Origin: Flavobacterium algicola
GTDB lineage: Bacteria; Bacteroidota; Bacteroidia; Flavobacteriales; Flavobacteriaceae
Reading direction: 5' to 3'
Length of the DNA: 64,000 nt
NCBI RefSeq assembly: GCF_022399565.1
Contig: NZ_JAJTUT010000001.1
Location: 62,001 to 126,000 of the forward strand
The notes under the pieces are model-generated. The model was not told the DNA's origin. It made no database searches and worked only from the letters and a program-made list of their open reading frames with translations. The translations under genes were made by a program, and so were the position numbers. This document shows positions 32,732-41,643 of this stretch, piece after piece; position 1 is the first letter of the stretch, and each line of letters opens with the position of its first letter.

Positions 32732-34132
32732 TTGAAACCCTTTATACTCAAAACTCGTTATAAGCAAATTCTAGCAGATACCATTACACCTGTTAGTGTA
32801 TATCTAAAAATTAGAGATAAATTCCCAAATAGTCTATTATTAGAGAGTAGTGACTATCATGGCAATGACAATAGTTTCTCGTACATCTGTTGCAATCCTA
32901 TTGCATCATTTAAAATAGAAAATGAGACAATTTATAAAAATTATCCTGACGGAACGACAGAGACGATCGCAATCGATGCCACAACTAATATTCCAAATAC
33001 TATAGAGGAATTCTCTAAACAATTTAAGTCAGATAAAAATGATTTTAAATTCATTAACAATGGCTTATTTGGATATCTCTCTTATGATGCCGTTCGTTAC
33101 TTTGAAAAAGTAAATATTTCGAAAAAAGAAAATAGCAATACCATTCCTGATGTTTATTATGCTGTTTACCAGAATATCATTGCAATAAACCATTATAAAA
33201 ATCAAGCATATATATTTTGTCACAGTTTAGATGGTAAAAATAACATTCCTGAGTTACAACAATTGCTGCAAACAAGAAACCTAGCTACCTATAGTTTTTC
33301 CAGAGATGGTGAAGGATATTCTAACCTAACAGATGAAGAGTTCAAGCAAAATGTAGCATTAGCCAAAAAACATTGCTTCCGTGGAGATGTTTTTCAACTT
33401 GTATTATCTCGTCGTTTTACTCAAGGATTTAAAGGAGATGAATTTAATGTTTATAGAGCCTTAAGAAGTATAAACCCCTCCCCTTACCTTTTCTTTTTTG
33501 ATTATGGAGATTTTAAAATATTTGGATCTTCACCCGAAGCTCAAATTATTGTAAAAGATCGTAAAGCAGAAATTCATCCAATTGCAGGGACATTTAAACG
33601 TACAGGCGATGATGAGAAAGATGCCGTTTTGGCTAAACAATTGTCAGAAGACAAGAAAGAAAACAGCGAACATGTTATGCTAGTTGATTTGGCCAGAAAT
33701 GACCTAAGTCGTCACGGACATGATGTAAAAGTCGACCGTTATAGAGAAGTACAATTCTTCTCGCATGTAATCCATCTGGTATCTAAAGTAACAGGTCATT
33801 TACATGACAACGCTACAACGATGCAAGTTGTAGCCGATACTTTTCCTGCCGGAACATTGAGCGGTGCTCCAAAACACAGAGCAATGCAATTAATAGAACA
33901 ATACGAAAAAACAAATCGTAATTTCTACGGTGGAGCTATAGGATTCATGGATTTTGAAGGAAATTTTAATCACGCTATAATGATTCGTACTTTTTTAAGT
34001 AAAAATCATGAATTACACTCGCAAGCAGGTGCTGGAATTGTTGCTAGCTCTGACGAAGAAAGCGAAATGCAAGAAGTCTACAATAAATTAAGAGCTTTAA
34101 ATACAGCTTTGGACTTAGCAGAAACAATTTAA
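32732..34132 (+). CDS. trpE: anthranilate synthase component I
   Basis: Converts chorismate to anthranilate with ammonia supplied by TrpG, the first step of tryptophan synthesis. At 466 residues it is typical. Chorismate-binding signatures are 'LVLSRRFTQGFKGDEFNVYRALRSINPSPYLFFFDYGDFKIFGSSPE', 'HPIAGTFKRTGDDEKDA', 'MLVDLARNDLSRHG' and 'FPAGTLSGAPKHRAMQLI'. The N-terminal 'LLESSDYHGNDNSFSYICCNPIASF' contains the LLES element of Trp feedback binding. The start is TTG at 32732 (KPFILKTRYKQILAD follows); no in-frame ATG gives this conserved N-terminus. It follows the attenuator by about 50 bases. Confidence 0.97.
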   Translation: MKPFILKTRYKQILADTITPVSVYLKIRDKFPNSLLLESSDYHGNDNSFSYICCNPIASFKIENETIYKNYPDGTTETIAIDATTNIPNTIEEFSKQFKSDKNDFKFINNGLFGYLSYDAVRYFEKVNISKKENSNTIPDVYYAVYQNIIAINHYKNQAYIFCHSLDGKNNIPELQQLLQTRNLATYSFSRDGEGYSNLTDEEFKQNVALAKKHCFRGDVFQLVLSRRFTQGFKGDEFNVYRALRSINPSPYLFFFDYGDFKIFGSSPEAQIIVKDRKAEIHPIAGTFKRTGDDEKDAVLAKQLSEDKKENSEHVMLVDLARNDLSRHGHDVKVDRYREVQFFSHVIHLVSKVTGHLHDNATTMQVVADTFPAGTLSGAPKHRAMQLIEQYEKTNRNFYGGAIGFMDFEGNFNHAIMIRTFLSKNHELHSQAGAGIVASSDEESEMQEVYNKLRALNTALDLAETI

Positions 34133-34190
34133 ATAAGAATATTTCGCCTTTTAGCAGACCACAGCTAAAGCACAAATAAAAAACGACAAA

Positions 34191-34757
34191 ATGAAAAAGA
34201 TATTAGTTATAGATAATTACGATAGTTTCACTTACAACCTAGTGCATTATCTAGAAGATTTGAATTGTGAAGTTACCGTTTATCGAAATGATGAATTTGA
34301 TATTGATGAAATTGCTCATTTTGATAAAATTGTACTTTCTCCAGGTCCTGGAATACCAGATGAGGCTGGTTTACTAAAAGCTGTAATTTTGAAATATGGA
34401 CCAACTAAAAGTATTTTTGGTGTTTGTCTCGGACAACAAGCAATTGGAGAAGTGTACGGCGGAACACTTTCGAACTTAGACAAAGTGTACCATGGTGTAG
34501 CTACAAATATTAAAACGATAGTAAACGATGAGATTTTATTCAAAGATTTGGAAAACGAAATCGAAGTTGGACGTTACCACTCATGGGTTGTTGATCCTAC
34601 TTTACCAGACGTTCTAGAAGCAACATCATTTGATGAAAACGGTCAAGTCATGTCTTTACGTCATAAAACGTATGATGTGAGAGGGGTACAATTTCATCCT
34701 GAAAGTGTTTTGACACCAAACGGGAAGAAAATGCTAGAAAATTGGGTAAATGGTTAA
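34191..34757 (+). CDS. trpG: anthranilate synthase component II (glutamine amidotransferase)
   Basis: Class I glutamine amidotransferase of 188 residues that hydrolyses glutamine and passes ammonia to TrpE. The triad is visible: the nucleophile Cys in 'SIFGVCLGQQAIGEVYGG', and His and Glu in 'VRGVQFHPESVLT'. 'IDNYDSFTYNLVHYLEDL' and 'IVLSPGPGIPDEAG' are further family blocks. It is a separate gene, not fused to trpE or trpD, 58 bases downstream of trpE. Confidence 0.97.
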   Translation: MKKILVIDNYDSFTYNLVHYLEDLNCEVTVYRNDEFDIDEIAHFDKIVLSPGPGIPDEAGLLKAVILKYGPTKSIFGVCLGQQAIGEVYGGTLSNLDKVYHGVATNIKTIVNDEILFKDLENEIEVGRYHSWVVDPTLPDVLEATSFDENGQVMSLRHKTYDVRGVQFHPESVLTPNGKKMLENWVNG

Positions 34758-34846
34758 TTTGCCATAAATAGTTTTTTTAGTATCGTAATTGAAGACAATG
34801 GGTAAAAGAGTCTAATCCTTATTCATTACAATCTAAAAGTCACATT

Positions 34847-35683
34847 ATGAAATATCCAAATTTCCAACTTGTAATTCTAATTTTAATTGTTTGTTGTCTT
34901 GCTTCTTGTCAACATAAAAAAGAAGCAAAGCAACAAGTTACTGATTATGAACAAAATAGTATCAACATTGATCTCGTTGCATTATTTGAAACTGCTAAGC
35001 AAGGAAAAGATACCGTAATTACTGTAGTTGAAGATCCTGTATATCACAAAATGAAGAAATACAAGGCAGTTAGTGCTTTGTCGATATTGAATAATGTAGA
35101 GCGGTTTTCTAAAATAGATATAGCCAAAACCAAAATAGTTTTTGAGTGCAAAGATGGTTACAAACCCGAAATGCCTCTTCAACTATTTTTAACAGCGCAA
35201 CCGTTTATTGCTTATGAAGATTTGGATGCTACTGAAGGAGCAAAATGGGAAACCATTATAAAGAACGGAAATAAGATGGATGCAGCTCCTTTTTATCTAG
35301 TTTATCCAAATGCATCACCAAAGGATAGTCGTTACAAATGGCCCTACAATTTGATTGGGATAAAATTGGAACCACTTTCAAGCTTAGATAATGTGTTGTA
35401 TCCAAAAGATGATCAAAAGTCAATTGTGGGATATAAGTTATTTCAAAAATATTGCATTACGTGCCATGCCATAAACGACATTGGTGGAACAATGGGTCCA
35501 GAATTAAATTATCCAAAAAGCGTAACCGAATACTGGATTGAGGATCAATTAGTGAAATATATAATTGATCCAACAAGTTTTCGACATAAGGTAAAGATGC
35601 CAAAATTAGAAATAACAAAAAAAGAATCAGAAGAAATTGTAGTTTATTTAAAGTATATGTGTAGACATAAAAAAGAAAATTAA
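34847..35683 (+). CDS. c-type cytochrome lipoprotein inside the trp operon
   Basis: Predicted periplasm-facing lipoprotein of 278 residues: signal peptide with lipobox LASC (Cys21), a central domain (about 40-165, 'KYKAVSALSILNNV', 'FECKDGYKPEMPLQLFLTAQPFIAYED') that I cannot assign firmly, and a C-terminal cytochrome c domain with CITCH at 203-207 and a likely Met ligand in 'HKVKMPKLEIT'. It would carry one covalent heme. The central part recalls molybdopterin-oxidoreductase-like domains found with such cytochromes, but this is weak. It lies on the plus strand between trpG (89-base gap) and trpD (71-base gap), with no terminator on either side, so it is presumably cotranscribed. No role in tryptophan synthesis is known. 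Confidence 0.85.
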   Translation: MKYPNFQLVILILIVCCLASCQHKKEAKQQVTDYEQNSINIDLVALFETAKQGKDTVITVVEDPVYHKMKKYKAVSALSILNNVERFSKIDIAKTKIVFECKDGYKPEMPLQLFLTAQPFIAYEDLDATEGAKWETIIKNGNKMDAAPFYLVYPNASPKDSRYKWPYNLIGIKLEPLSSLDNVLYPKDDQKSIVGYKLFQKYCITCHAINDIGGTMGPELNYPKSVTEYWIEDQLVKYIIDPTSFRHKVKMPKLEITKKESEEIVVYLKYMCRHKKEN

Positions 35684-35754
35684 ACTGTAATTAAATTAAA
35701 GTAGCAAGCTGAATTAGTGTTATAGCAAACTTGCATCAAAAAATAGAAATAGAA

Positions 35755-36747
35755 ATGAAAAATACATTAAATCGATTAATTAATCACGAAATATTATCTA
35801 AAGAAGAAGCTAAATCTATTTTGGTCAATATCTCAAGCGGTAGTTATAATGCTAGTCAAACAGCAGCTTTTCTAACAGTTTACATGATGCGTTCGGTTAC
35901 TATTGATGAGCTAGCAGGTTTTAGAGAAGCTTTATTAGAATTATGTATTCGAGTAGATTTATCTGAATTTAATACAATCGATCTCTGTGGTACAGGTGGA
36001 GACGGAAAAGACACTTTTAATATTTCGACCCTAGCATCATTTATTACTGCTGGTGCGGGAGTGAAAGTTGCTAAACATGGTAACTATGGTGTTTCGTCTA
36101 TATCAGGTTCTAGTAATGTGATGGAGAAATTAGGAGTGAAATTTAGTAACGATGCCGATTTTCTGAAAAAGTCAATCGACCAAGCGGGAATCTGTATTTT
36201 GCACGCACCTCTTTTTCATCCAGCTATGAAAAATGTCGGGCCCATACGTAAAGATTTGGCTGTAAAAACATTTTTTAATATGTTGGGGCCAATGGTAAAT
36301 CCTTCTTTTCCACAAAATCAAATGGTGGGTGTATTTAATTTAGAGTTAGCTAGAATGTATGGTTATTTATATCAAAACACAGCTGCAAATTTCACTATTC
36401 TACATTCATTGGATGGGTATGACGAAATCTCTTTAACCTGCCCTACCAAATTTATAACTCATAAGAAAGAAGGTGTCTTAAATCCATCTGACTTTGGAGT
36501 TCGAATACTAAAACAAACTGAAATTGCCGGTGGGAGTTCGATTGATGAATCAGCTCAAATGTTTACAGCGATTATTTCGGGCAAAGGTACCGAAGCCCAG
36601 AATAATGTGGTTTGTGCCAATGCAGCTATGGCCATTGCTACGGTATCAGGATGTACACCGCTAGAAGGTTTTGAAAGTGCGAAGGAAAGCTTATTTTCAG
36701 GTAAAGGATTAAATGCCTTAAAAAAATTACAAGAATTGAGTCTTTAA
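35755..36747 (+). CDS. trpD: anthranilate phosphoribosyltransferase
   Basis: Transfers phosphoribosyl from PRPP to anthranilate. It is 330 residues from the ATG at 35755; the frame extends to a TTG at 35731, but MKNTLNRLINHEILSKEEA is the normal N-terminus. Diagnostic blocks: 'NTIDLCGTGGDGKDTFNISTLASFITAGAGVKVAKHGNYGVSSISGSSNVMEKLGVKF' (the GTGGD PRPP-binding loop and KHGN motif), 'HPAMKNVGPIRKDLAVKTFFNMLGPMVNP' and 'HSLDGYDEIS'. It belongs to the trp operon, separated from trpG by the cytochrome lipoprotein. Confidence 0.96.
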   Translation: MKNTLNRLINHEILSKEEAKSILVNISSGSYNASQTAAFLTVYMMRSVTIDELAGFREALLELCIRVDLSEFNTIDLCGTGGDGKDTFNISTLASFITAGAGVKVAKHGNYGVSSISGSSNVMEKLGVKFSNDADFLKKSIDQAGICILHAPLFHPAMKNVGPIRKDLAVKTFFNMLGPMVNPSFPQNQMVGVFNLELARMYGYLYQNTAANFTILHSLDGYDEISLTCPTKFITHKKEGVLNPSDFGVRILKQTEIAGGSSIDESAQMFTAIISGKGTEAQNNVVCANAAMAIATVSGCTPLEGFESAKESLFSGKGLNALKKLQELSL

Positions 36748-36756
36748 AACAGAATT

Positions 36757-37440
36757 ATGGCTTTCGAATTAAAAAATGTAGTTCCGTGGGGCCGTAGTTT
36801 AAACGAATACAAACTGCTCTTTAACTTAGATGATTTAGATTTAAATAAAAAAATAATCAGCTTTGGTGATGGTCCTGCCAGTTTCAATTCAGAAATGCAT
36901 GAACTTAATAAAGTAGTGATTTCAATAGATCCAATTTACAAGTTTTCTAAAAAAGAAATTGAAGTTCAAATTACAGAAACAAAATTTGCTGTAATAGAAC
37001 AAATGAAACTTAATCAAGATAGTTATAATTGGAAACATATAAAGAATATTGAAGAACTAGAATGCATTAGAATGGGTGCCATGAATAAGTTTCTTGTAGA
37101 TTTTGAGCTAGGTAGAAACCAAAAAAGATATATTGATCATGAGTTACCTGAACTAACGAGTTACGATGATCTAGAATTTGATATAGGTTTGAGTTCTCAC
37201 TTTTTGATACTCTATTCTCAATTAGGATTAGATTTTCATTTGCAAGCTATTACAGAAATGTTACGAGTAGCAAAAGAAGTCAGAATATTTCCGATATTAA
37301 ATTTAAGTGGAGCAAAATCAGAAGTTTTAGATGACATTTTAAACCATTTTTCAAAACACTTTCTAGTTAATATTGTGAGTTGTGAATATGAATTTCAAAA
37401 GAAAGGGAATCAAATGGTAACCATTAAAAGAAAATTATAA
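36757..37440 (+). CDS. SAM-methyltransferase-like protein of unknown function
   Basis: A 227-residue soluble protein. 'VVPWGRSLNEYKLLFNLDDLDLNKKIISFGDGPASFNSEMHELNKVVISIDPIYKFS' looks like a Rossmann methyltransferase N-terminus, with FGDGPASF in the position of the SAM-binding glycine loop and the acidic 'SIDPIY' after strand 2. 'FDIGLSSHFLILYSQLGLDFHLQAITEMLRVAKEVRIFPIL' would be the strand 4-5 region. A homologous family of unknown substrate occurs in many bacteria. It begins 9 bases after trpD, so it is cotranscribed with the trp genes. No link to tryptophan is established. Confidence 0.8.
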   Translation: MAFELKNVVPWGRSLNEYKLLFNLDDLDLNKKIISFGDGPASFNSEMHELNKVVISIDPIYKFSKKEIEVQITETKFAVIEQMKLNQDSYNWKHIKNIEELECIRMGAMNKFLVDFELGRNQKRYIDHELPELTSYDDLEFDIGLSSHFLILYSQLGLDFHLQAITEMLRVAKEVRIFPILNLSGAKSEVLDDILNHFSKHFLVNIVSCEYEFQKKGNQMVTIKRKL

Positions 37441-37502
37441 TTTTATACAAATAGAAATCAAAAGACCGATCGTCTCAAAATTGTTACTTAATAAATTCAA
37501 AA

Positions 37503-38738
37503 ATGGAATTGTTCCCTCTCATATCATTACTAATCGTTTTATCAGCAACTTTTGCTTACATTAATTTTAGGTATTTAAAGTTACCTAATGCAATTGGGCT
37601 TATGCTGGTTTCCCTCCTCTTCTCTTTAGGAATTATTGGTGTGAGTTACATCATACCCTCAATAGAAGAAAATGTAGAAACGGTCTTAAAGGAGATCGAT
37701 TTTAGTGAATTATTACTTGAAGTGATGCTGAGTTTTATGTTATTTGCTGGTGCAATTCATATTAAGTTCAAAGACTTAAAAGCTGAAAAATTAAGCATCA
37801 TGTTATTCTCAACTATTAGTGTTGTGATAAGTACATTTATCGTGGGCTACGCTAGTTTCTGGCTTTTGAACTCCTTTAATCTTGATGTAAATCTTATTCA
37901 GTGCTTGCTGTTTGGAGCATTGATTTCGCCAACAGATCCTATTGCTGTTCTAAGTATTTTAAAAACTGCTGGGGTGACTAAGTCGTTAGAAACTAAAATT
38001 GCAGGAGAATCTTTATTTAATGACGGTGTAGCCGTAGTTGTCTTTATAAGTATTTTACAACTAGCCAAACCCGATGCTGATGTTTCTATGCTAAGTATAG
38101 CAACTGTATTTGGGCAGGAAGCAATTGGGGGTATTATTCTAGGTGCTGTTGTAGGTTGGGTTGGTTACAAACTAATTGCTAGTATCAATAATTACAATGT
38201 CGAAGTTTTAATTACACTTGCTATCGTTATGGGTGGTTATTCCTTAGCACATTACACACACGTTTCAGGCCCGCTCGCTATGGTCATAGCTGGGCTTATT
38301 ACGGGGAATCAAGGAAAAAGATTAGGAATGTCTGACATTACCGCTGAATATGTAGACAAATTTTGGGAGCTGGCCGATGAGATTCTAAATGCAGTGCTTT
38401 TTGTTTTAATTGGTCTTGAATTATTAATCATTAATACAGATAGAAAAATTGTGATTATTGGACTTATTCTTATATTCATCGTTCTTTTAACGCGTTACAT
38501 ATCAGTTTTAATTCCTTCTCTATTTATTCGATTAAAAGAAGAAATCAGTCCCAAAACCGTTTTAATACTAACTTGGGGAGGATTAAGAGGTGGTATATCG
38601 ATTGCTTTGGCTTTATCTATACCTTCCGAATTAGGAAAAGATATTTGGGTAACAATAACTTATATTATTGTTTGTTTTTCTATTCTAATTCAAGGACTAA
38701 CAATTGGTAAATTCGTAAATTTGCTTAAGAGTAAGTAA
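37503..38738 (+). CDS. Na+(K+)/H+ antiporter, NhaP/CPA1 type
   Basis: Twelve-helix monovalent cation/proton antiporter of 411 residues. The CPA1 ion-binding region appears as 'LLFGALISPTDPIAVLSILKTAGV' (TDP) and 'KIAGESLFNDGVAVVVFISIL' (the conserved ND pair). The C-terminal 'LTWGGLRGGISIALALSIPSELG' is equally typical. It lacks the long cytoplasmic C-terminal domain of NHE proteins. It lies between a methyltransferase-like gene (62-base gap) and trpC (68-base gap) on the operon strand, which is unusual for a transporter of this class. NhaA earlier in the window is an unrelated antiporter family. Confidence 0.92.
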   Translation: MELFPLISLLIVLSATFAYINFRYLKLPNAIGLMLVSLLFSLGIIGVSYIIPSIEENVETVLKEIDFSELLLEVMLSFMLFAGAIHIKFKDLKAEKLSIMLFSTISVVISTFIVGYASFWLLNSFNLDVNLIQCLLFGALISPTDPIAVLSILKTAGVTKSLETKIAGESLFNDGVAVVVFISILQLAKPDADVSMLSIATVFGQEAIGGIILGAVVGWVGYKLIASINNYNVEVLITLAIVMGGYSLAHYTHVSGPLAMVIAGLITGNQGKRLGMSDITAEYVDKFWELADEILNAVLFVLIGLELLIINTDRKIVIIGLILIFIVLLTRYISVLIPSLFIRLKEEISPKTVLILTWGGLRGGISIALALSIPSELGKDIWVTITYIIVCFSILIQGLTIGKFVNLLKSK

Positions 38739-38806
38739 CAGCAATAGAAATTCACTCAAGTAGTGAACAAACTTGAATCAAAAAACAAAACGTCAATAAG
38801 ATTAAA

Positions 38807-39601
38807 ATGAATATTCTAGATAAAATAATTTTCGATAAAAAAAGAGAAGTTGTTCTTAAAAAAGCAATTATCCCCGTTTCACAATTAGAGGCTTCAGTGT
38901 TTTTTTCGAAAGAAACTATTTCGCTTAGCCAAAACTTAAAAAATAGCGCATCTGGTATTATAGCAGAACACAAGCGTCGTTCGCCTTCAAAATCGGTGAT
39001 TAATCATGGTTTTACCGTAGAAGAGGTTGTAAAAGGATATGAAGCTGCAGGAGCTTGCGGAATTTCAGTTTTGACTGATGGTAAATATTTCGGAGGATCC
39101 TTAGACGATTTATTATTAGCTAGAGCATCTGTTTCAATTCCTCTATTGAGAAAAGAATTTATTATTGACGAATATCAAATATTGGAAGCGAAAGCTCATG
39201 GAGCCGATTTAATACTACTTATCGCTGCCGTTTTAACACGTGACGAAATTAAAGCGCTATCTGAGTTTGCCCAAAGTCTTGGTCTAGAAGTTTTACTAGA
39301 AGTACATAACTTTGATGAATTAGAAAAGTCAATAATGCCAACTTTGAACATGATTGGTGTTAACAACCGCAATTTAAAAACATTTGAGGTTAGTTTAGAT
39401 TTCAGTAAAGAACTAGCAGATAAAATTCCAAATGACTTTGTAAAAGTTTCAGAAAGTGGTATCAGTTCAGTTGAAGCGATTAACGAATTAAAACCTTACG
39501 GATACAAAGGGTTTTTGATTGGAGAAAACTTCATGAAGACAGATAATGCTGGGAAAGCTGCAACCGAATTCATTACAAAACTTCTTGTTGCAAATAAATA
39601 A
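38807..39601 (+). CDS. trpC: indole-3-glycerol-phosphate synthase
   Basis: Ring-closing enzyme of tryptophan synthesis with the usual (beta/alpha)8 pattern in 264 residues. Landmarks are 'IIAEHKRRSPSKSVI' (catalytic Lys), 'GISVLTDGKYFGGSLDDLLLARASVSIPLLRKEFIIDEYQILEAKAHGADLILLIAAVL', 'LGLEVLLEVHNFDEL' (catalytic Glu), 'IGVNNRNLKTFEVSL' and 'VSESGISS'. It is a stand-alone protein, not fused to TrpF, which is encoded next. Confidence 0.97.
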   Translation: MNILDKIIFDKKREVVLKKAIIPVSQLEASVFFSKETISLSQNLKNSASGIIAEHKRRSPSKSVINHGFTVEEVVKGYEAAGACGISVLTDGKYFGGSLDDLLLARASVSIPLLRKEFIIDEYQILEAKAHGADLILLIAAVLTRDEIKALSEFAQSLGLEVLLEVHNFDELEKSIMPTLNMIGVNNRNLKTFEVSLDFSKELADKIPNDFVKVSESGISSVEAINELKPYGYKGFLIGENFMKTDNAGKAATEFITKLLVANK

Positions 39602-39667
39602 TTATCATTACTCCTATTCGAATTAAATAAAGATTCTTAAAATAACAAGAACTAAACAATATATAAA

Positions 39668-40285
39668 ATGAAGATCAAGATTTGCGGAATGAAATATCCC
39701 GATAATATACTCCAAGTAGGTACACTGCTACCCGACTATATGGGATTTATCTTTTGGGAAAGATCGACTCGTTATTTTGATGGAACGATTCCAGATTTGC
39801 CAAAAAGCATTAAAAAAACAGGAGTTTTTGTTGATGAAACAATTGATGAAATAGTACGGAAAGTAATATTATATGATTTGCAGGCTGTACAATTACACGG
39901 CAACGAGTCTGTTGCCTTTTGCATCGAATTAAAAAGCAAATTAAAAAACAGGACAGAAATCATTAAAGTTTTTTCTATCTTAGACGACTTCAACTTTGAA
40001 GTGTTAAAACCTTATGAATCAACATGTGATTACTTTCTTTTTGATACAAAAGGGAAACTTCCTGGCGGGAACGGAACCACATTTGACTGGAAGGTGCTTG
40101 AAAATTACCCCTCTACTAAACCTTTCTTCCTAAGTGGCGGAATTGGATCTGATGAAATAGAGGCCGTTAATGAAATAATGAAGACCGATTTGCCAATTTA
40201 TGCCATTGATGTAAATAGTAAATTTGAAATTGAAGCCGGATTAAAAAATATAGAGGCACTACAGTGTCTCTCAACAATAAAATAA
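39668..40285 (+). CDS. trpF: phosphoribosylanthranilate isomerase
   Basis: Isomerises N-(5-phosphoribosyl)anthranilate to CdRP. It has 205 residues in a TIM barrel, with the catalytic Cys at the N-terminus in 'KICGMKYPDNI', 'PDYMGFIFWERSTRYF', 'VFVDETIDEIVRKVILYDLQAVQLHGNES', the second catalytic Asp in 'YFLFDTKGKLPGGNGTTFDW' and the phosphate-binding 'FFLSGGIGSDEIEAV', then 'IYAIDVNSKFEIEAGLKN'. Where most relatives read 'DVNSGVE..PG.KD', this one has 'DVNSKFEIEAGLKN', a small departure near the C-terminal phosphate site. Confidence 0.96.
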   Translation: MKIKICGMKYPDNILQVGTLLPDYMGFIFWERSTRYFDGTIPDLPKSIKKTGVFVDETIDEIVRKVILYDLQAVQLHGNESVAFCIELKSKLKNRTEIIKVFSILDDFNFEVLKPYESTCDYFLFDTKGKLPGGNGTTFDWKVLENYPSTKPFFLSGGIGSDEIEAVNEIMKTDLPIYAIDVNSKFEIEAGLKNIEALQCLSTIK

Positions 40286-40325
40286 AGACGCATCACTTTG
40301 CTTCTAATAAAAAAATAAGTAGAAA

Positions 40326-41510
40326 ATGATATCATATAACGTGGATGAAAAAGGGTATTATGGCGAATTTGGTGGTGCTTACATCCCAGAAATGCTATAT
40401 CCTAACGTAGAAGAATTACGTGAAAATTACCTTCAAATTATGGCTGAGCCAGGATTTAAAGCTGAATTTGACCAATTGCTAAAGGATTATGTAGGACGCC
40501 CTAGTCCTCTATATCATGCAAAAAGATTATCTGAGAAATACAATACAAAGATTTACCTCAAAAGAGAAGATCTTAATCATACTGGTGCCCACAAAATCAA
40601 TAATACCATTGGACAAATTCTAGTGGCTAAGAAATTGGGGAAAAACCGTATCATAGCCGAAACTGGTGCGGGACAACATGGTGTTGCGACTGCTACCGTT
40701 TGTGCCTTAATGGGATTGCAGTGTATTGTTTACATGGGCGAAATCGACATTAAACGTCAAGCGCCAAATGTGGCTCGTATGAAAATGTTGGGTGCAGAAG
40801 TTCGTCCTGCTCTATCTGGTTCACGTACTTTAAAAGATGCCACCAATGAGGCTATTCGCGACTGGATTAACAATCCTGTAGACACCCACTATATTATCGG
40901 ATCAGCTATTGGACCACATCCTTATCCAGATATGGTAACGCGATTTCAAAGTATAATTTCTGAGGAGATCAAATGGCAGTTGAAAGAACAAGAGGGACGT
41001 GAAAATCCTGATTATGTAGTTGCTTGTATTGGTGGTGGTAGCAATGCCGCAGGTACTTATTACCACTTTTTAAAAGAGCCAGAGGTTGGTATTATTGCCG
41101 TAGAGGCAGCTGGTAAAGGAGTAAATAGTGGGCATAGTGCAGCAACCAGTAAGTTAGGAAAAGTTGGTGTGATTCACGGTTGTAAAACATTACTAATGCA
41201 ATCACCAGACGGACAAATTACTGAACCCTACTCCATATCTGCAGGATTAGATTATCCGGGAGTTGGACCTATGCATGCACATTTGGCCACATCAGGAAGA
41301 GGTGAATTCTTCTCATTAACAGATGATGAAGCCATGCAAGCTGGTTATGAGCTCGCACAACTTGAGGGAATTATTCCCGCAATTGAATCATCACACGCAT
41401 TAGCAGTTTTAAAGGAGAAAAAATTCAAACCTGAAGATATTGTCGTAATTTGCCTTTCGGGCCGTGGCGACAAAGATTTAGAAACGTATATAGATTATTT
41501 TAAATTATAG
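40326..41510 (+). CDS. trpB: tryptophan synthase beta subunit
   Basis: PLP enzyme joining indole and serine to tryptophan. The 394-residue, TrpB1-type sequence shows '[14 protein letters not shown]', '[19 protein letters not shown]' (the Schiff-base Lys in HKINN), '[23 protein letters not shown]' (the E-x-G-A-G-Q-H-G catalytic loop), '[18 protein letters not shown]' (phosphate loop) and '[21 protein letters not shown]'. It is followed directly, at its stop codon, by repeat copy B and then a small GGCT-like gene before trpA. The beta and alpha genes are therefore not adjacent as they are in most operons. Confidence 0.98.
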   Translation: MISYNVDEKGYYGEFGGAYIPEMLYPNVEELRENYLQIMAEPGFKAEFDQLLKDYVGRPSPLYHAKRLSEKYNTKIYLKREDLNHTGAHKINNTIGQILVAKKLGKNRIIAETGAGQHGVATATVCALMGLQCIVYMGEIDIKRQAPNVARMKMLGAEVRPALSGSRTLKDATNEAIRDWINNPVDTHYIIGSAIGPHPYPDMVTRFQSIISEEIKWQLKEQEGRENPDYVVACIGGGSNAAGTYYHFLKEPEVGIIAVEAAGKGVNSGHSAATSKLGKVGVIHGCKTLLMQSPDGQITEPYSISAGLDYPGVGPMHAHLATSGRGEFFSLTDDEAMQAGYELAQLEGIIPAIESSHALAVLKEKKFKPEDIVVICLSGRGDKDLETYIDYFKL

Positions 41511-41608
41511 TTGGGCGTTACCGCAGAAAAGCGGTCGGGCTGTGCGCTATATCTTTTTTGGCTGAAAAAGCCCAAAAAAGGATACCGCTCCCATCCCTAA
41601 CGCGCCCA
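41511..41608 (+). repeat. structured intergenic repeat, copy B
   Basis: Starts at the base after the trpB stop codon and has the same sense as trpB. Order: TTGGGCGTT; hairpin ACCGC/GCGGT (loop AGAAAA); core GGGCTGTGCGCTATATC; a U-run/A-run helix with a bulged C capped by GGCT/AGCC; then AGGATACCGCTCCCATCCC and the end AACGCGCCCA, which can pair with the start. It aligns with copies A and C. It is slightly shorter because hairpin 1 is simple rather than two-part. Confidence 0.85.
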
Positions 41609-41643
41609 TAACAAAATTTGGTATTACATTAAAAAAACTCATC

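Noticed and set aside
35731..35754. trpD start at the TTG at 35731
   Set aside because: The ATG at 35755 gives the family-typical N-terminus; the added eight residues do not resemble relatives.
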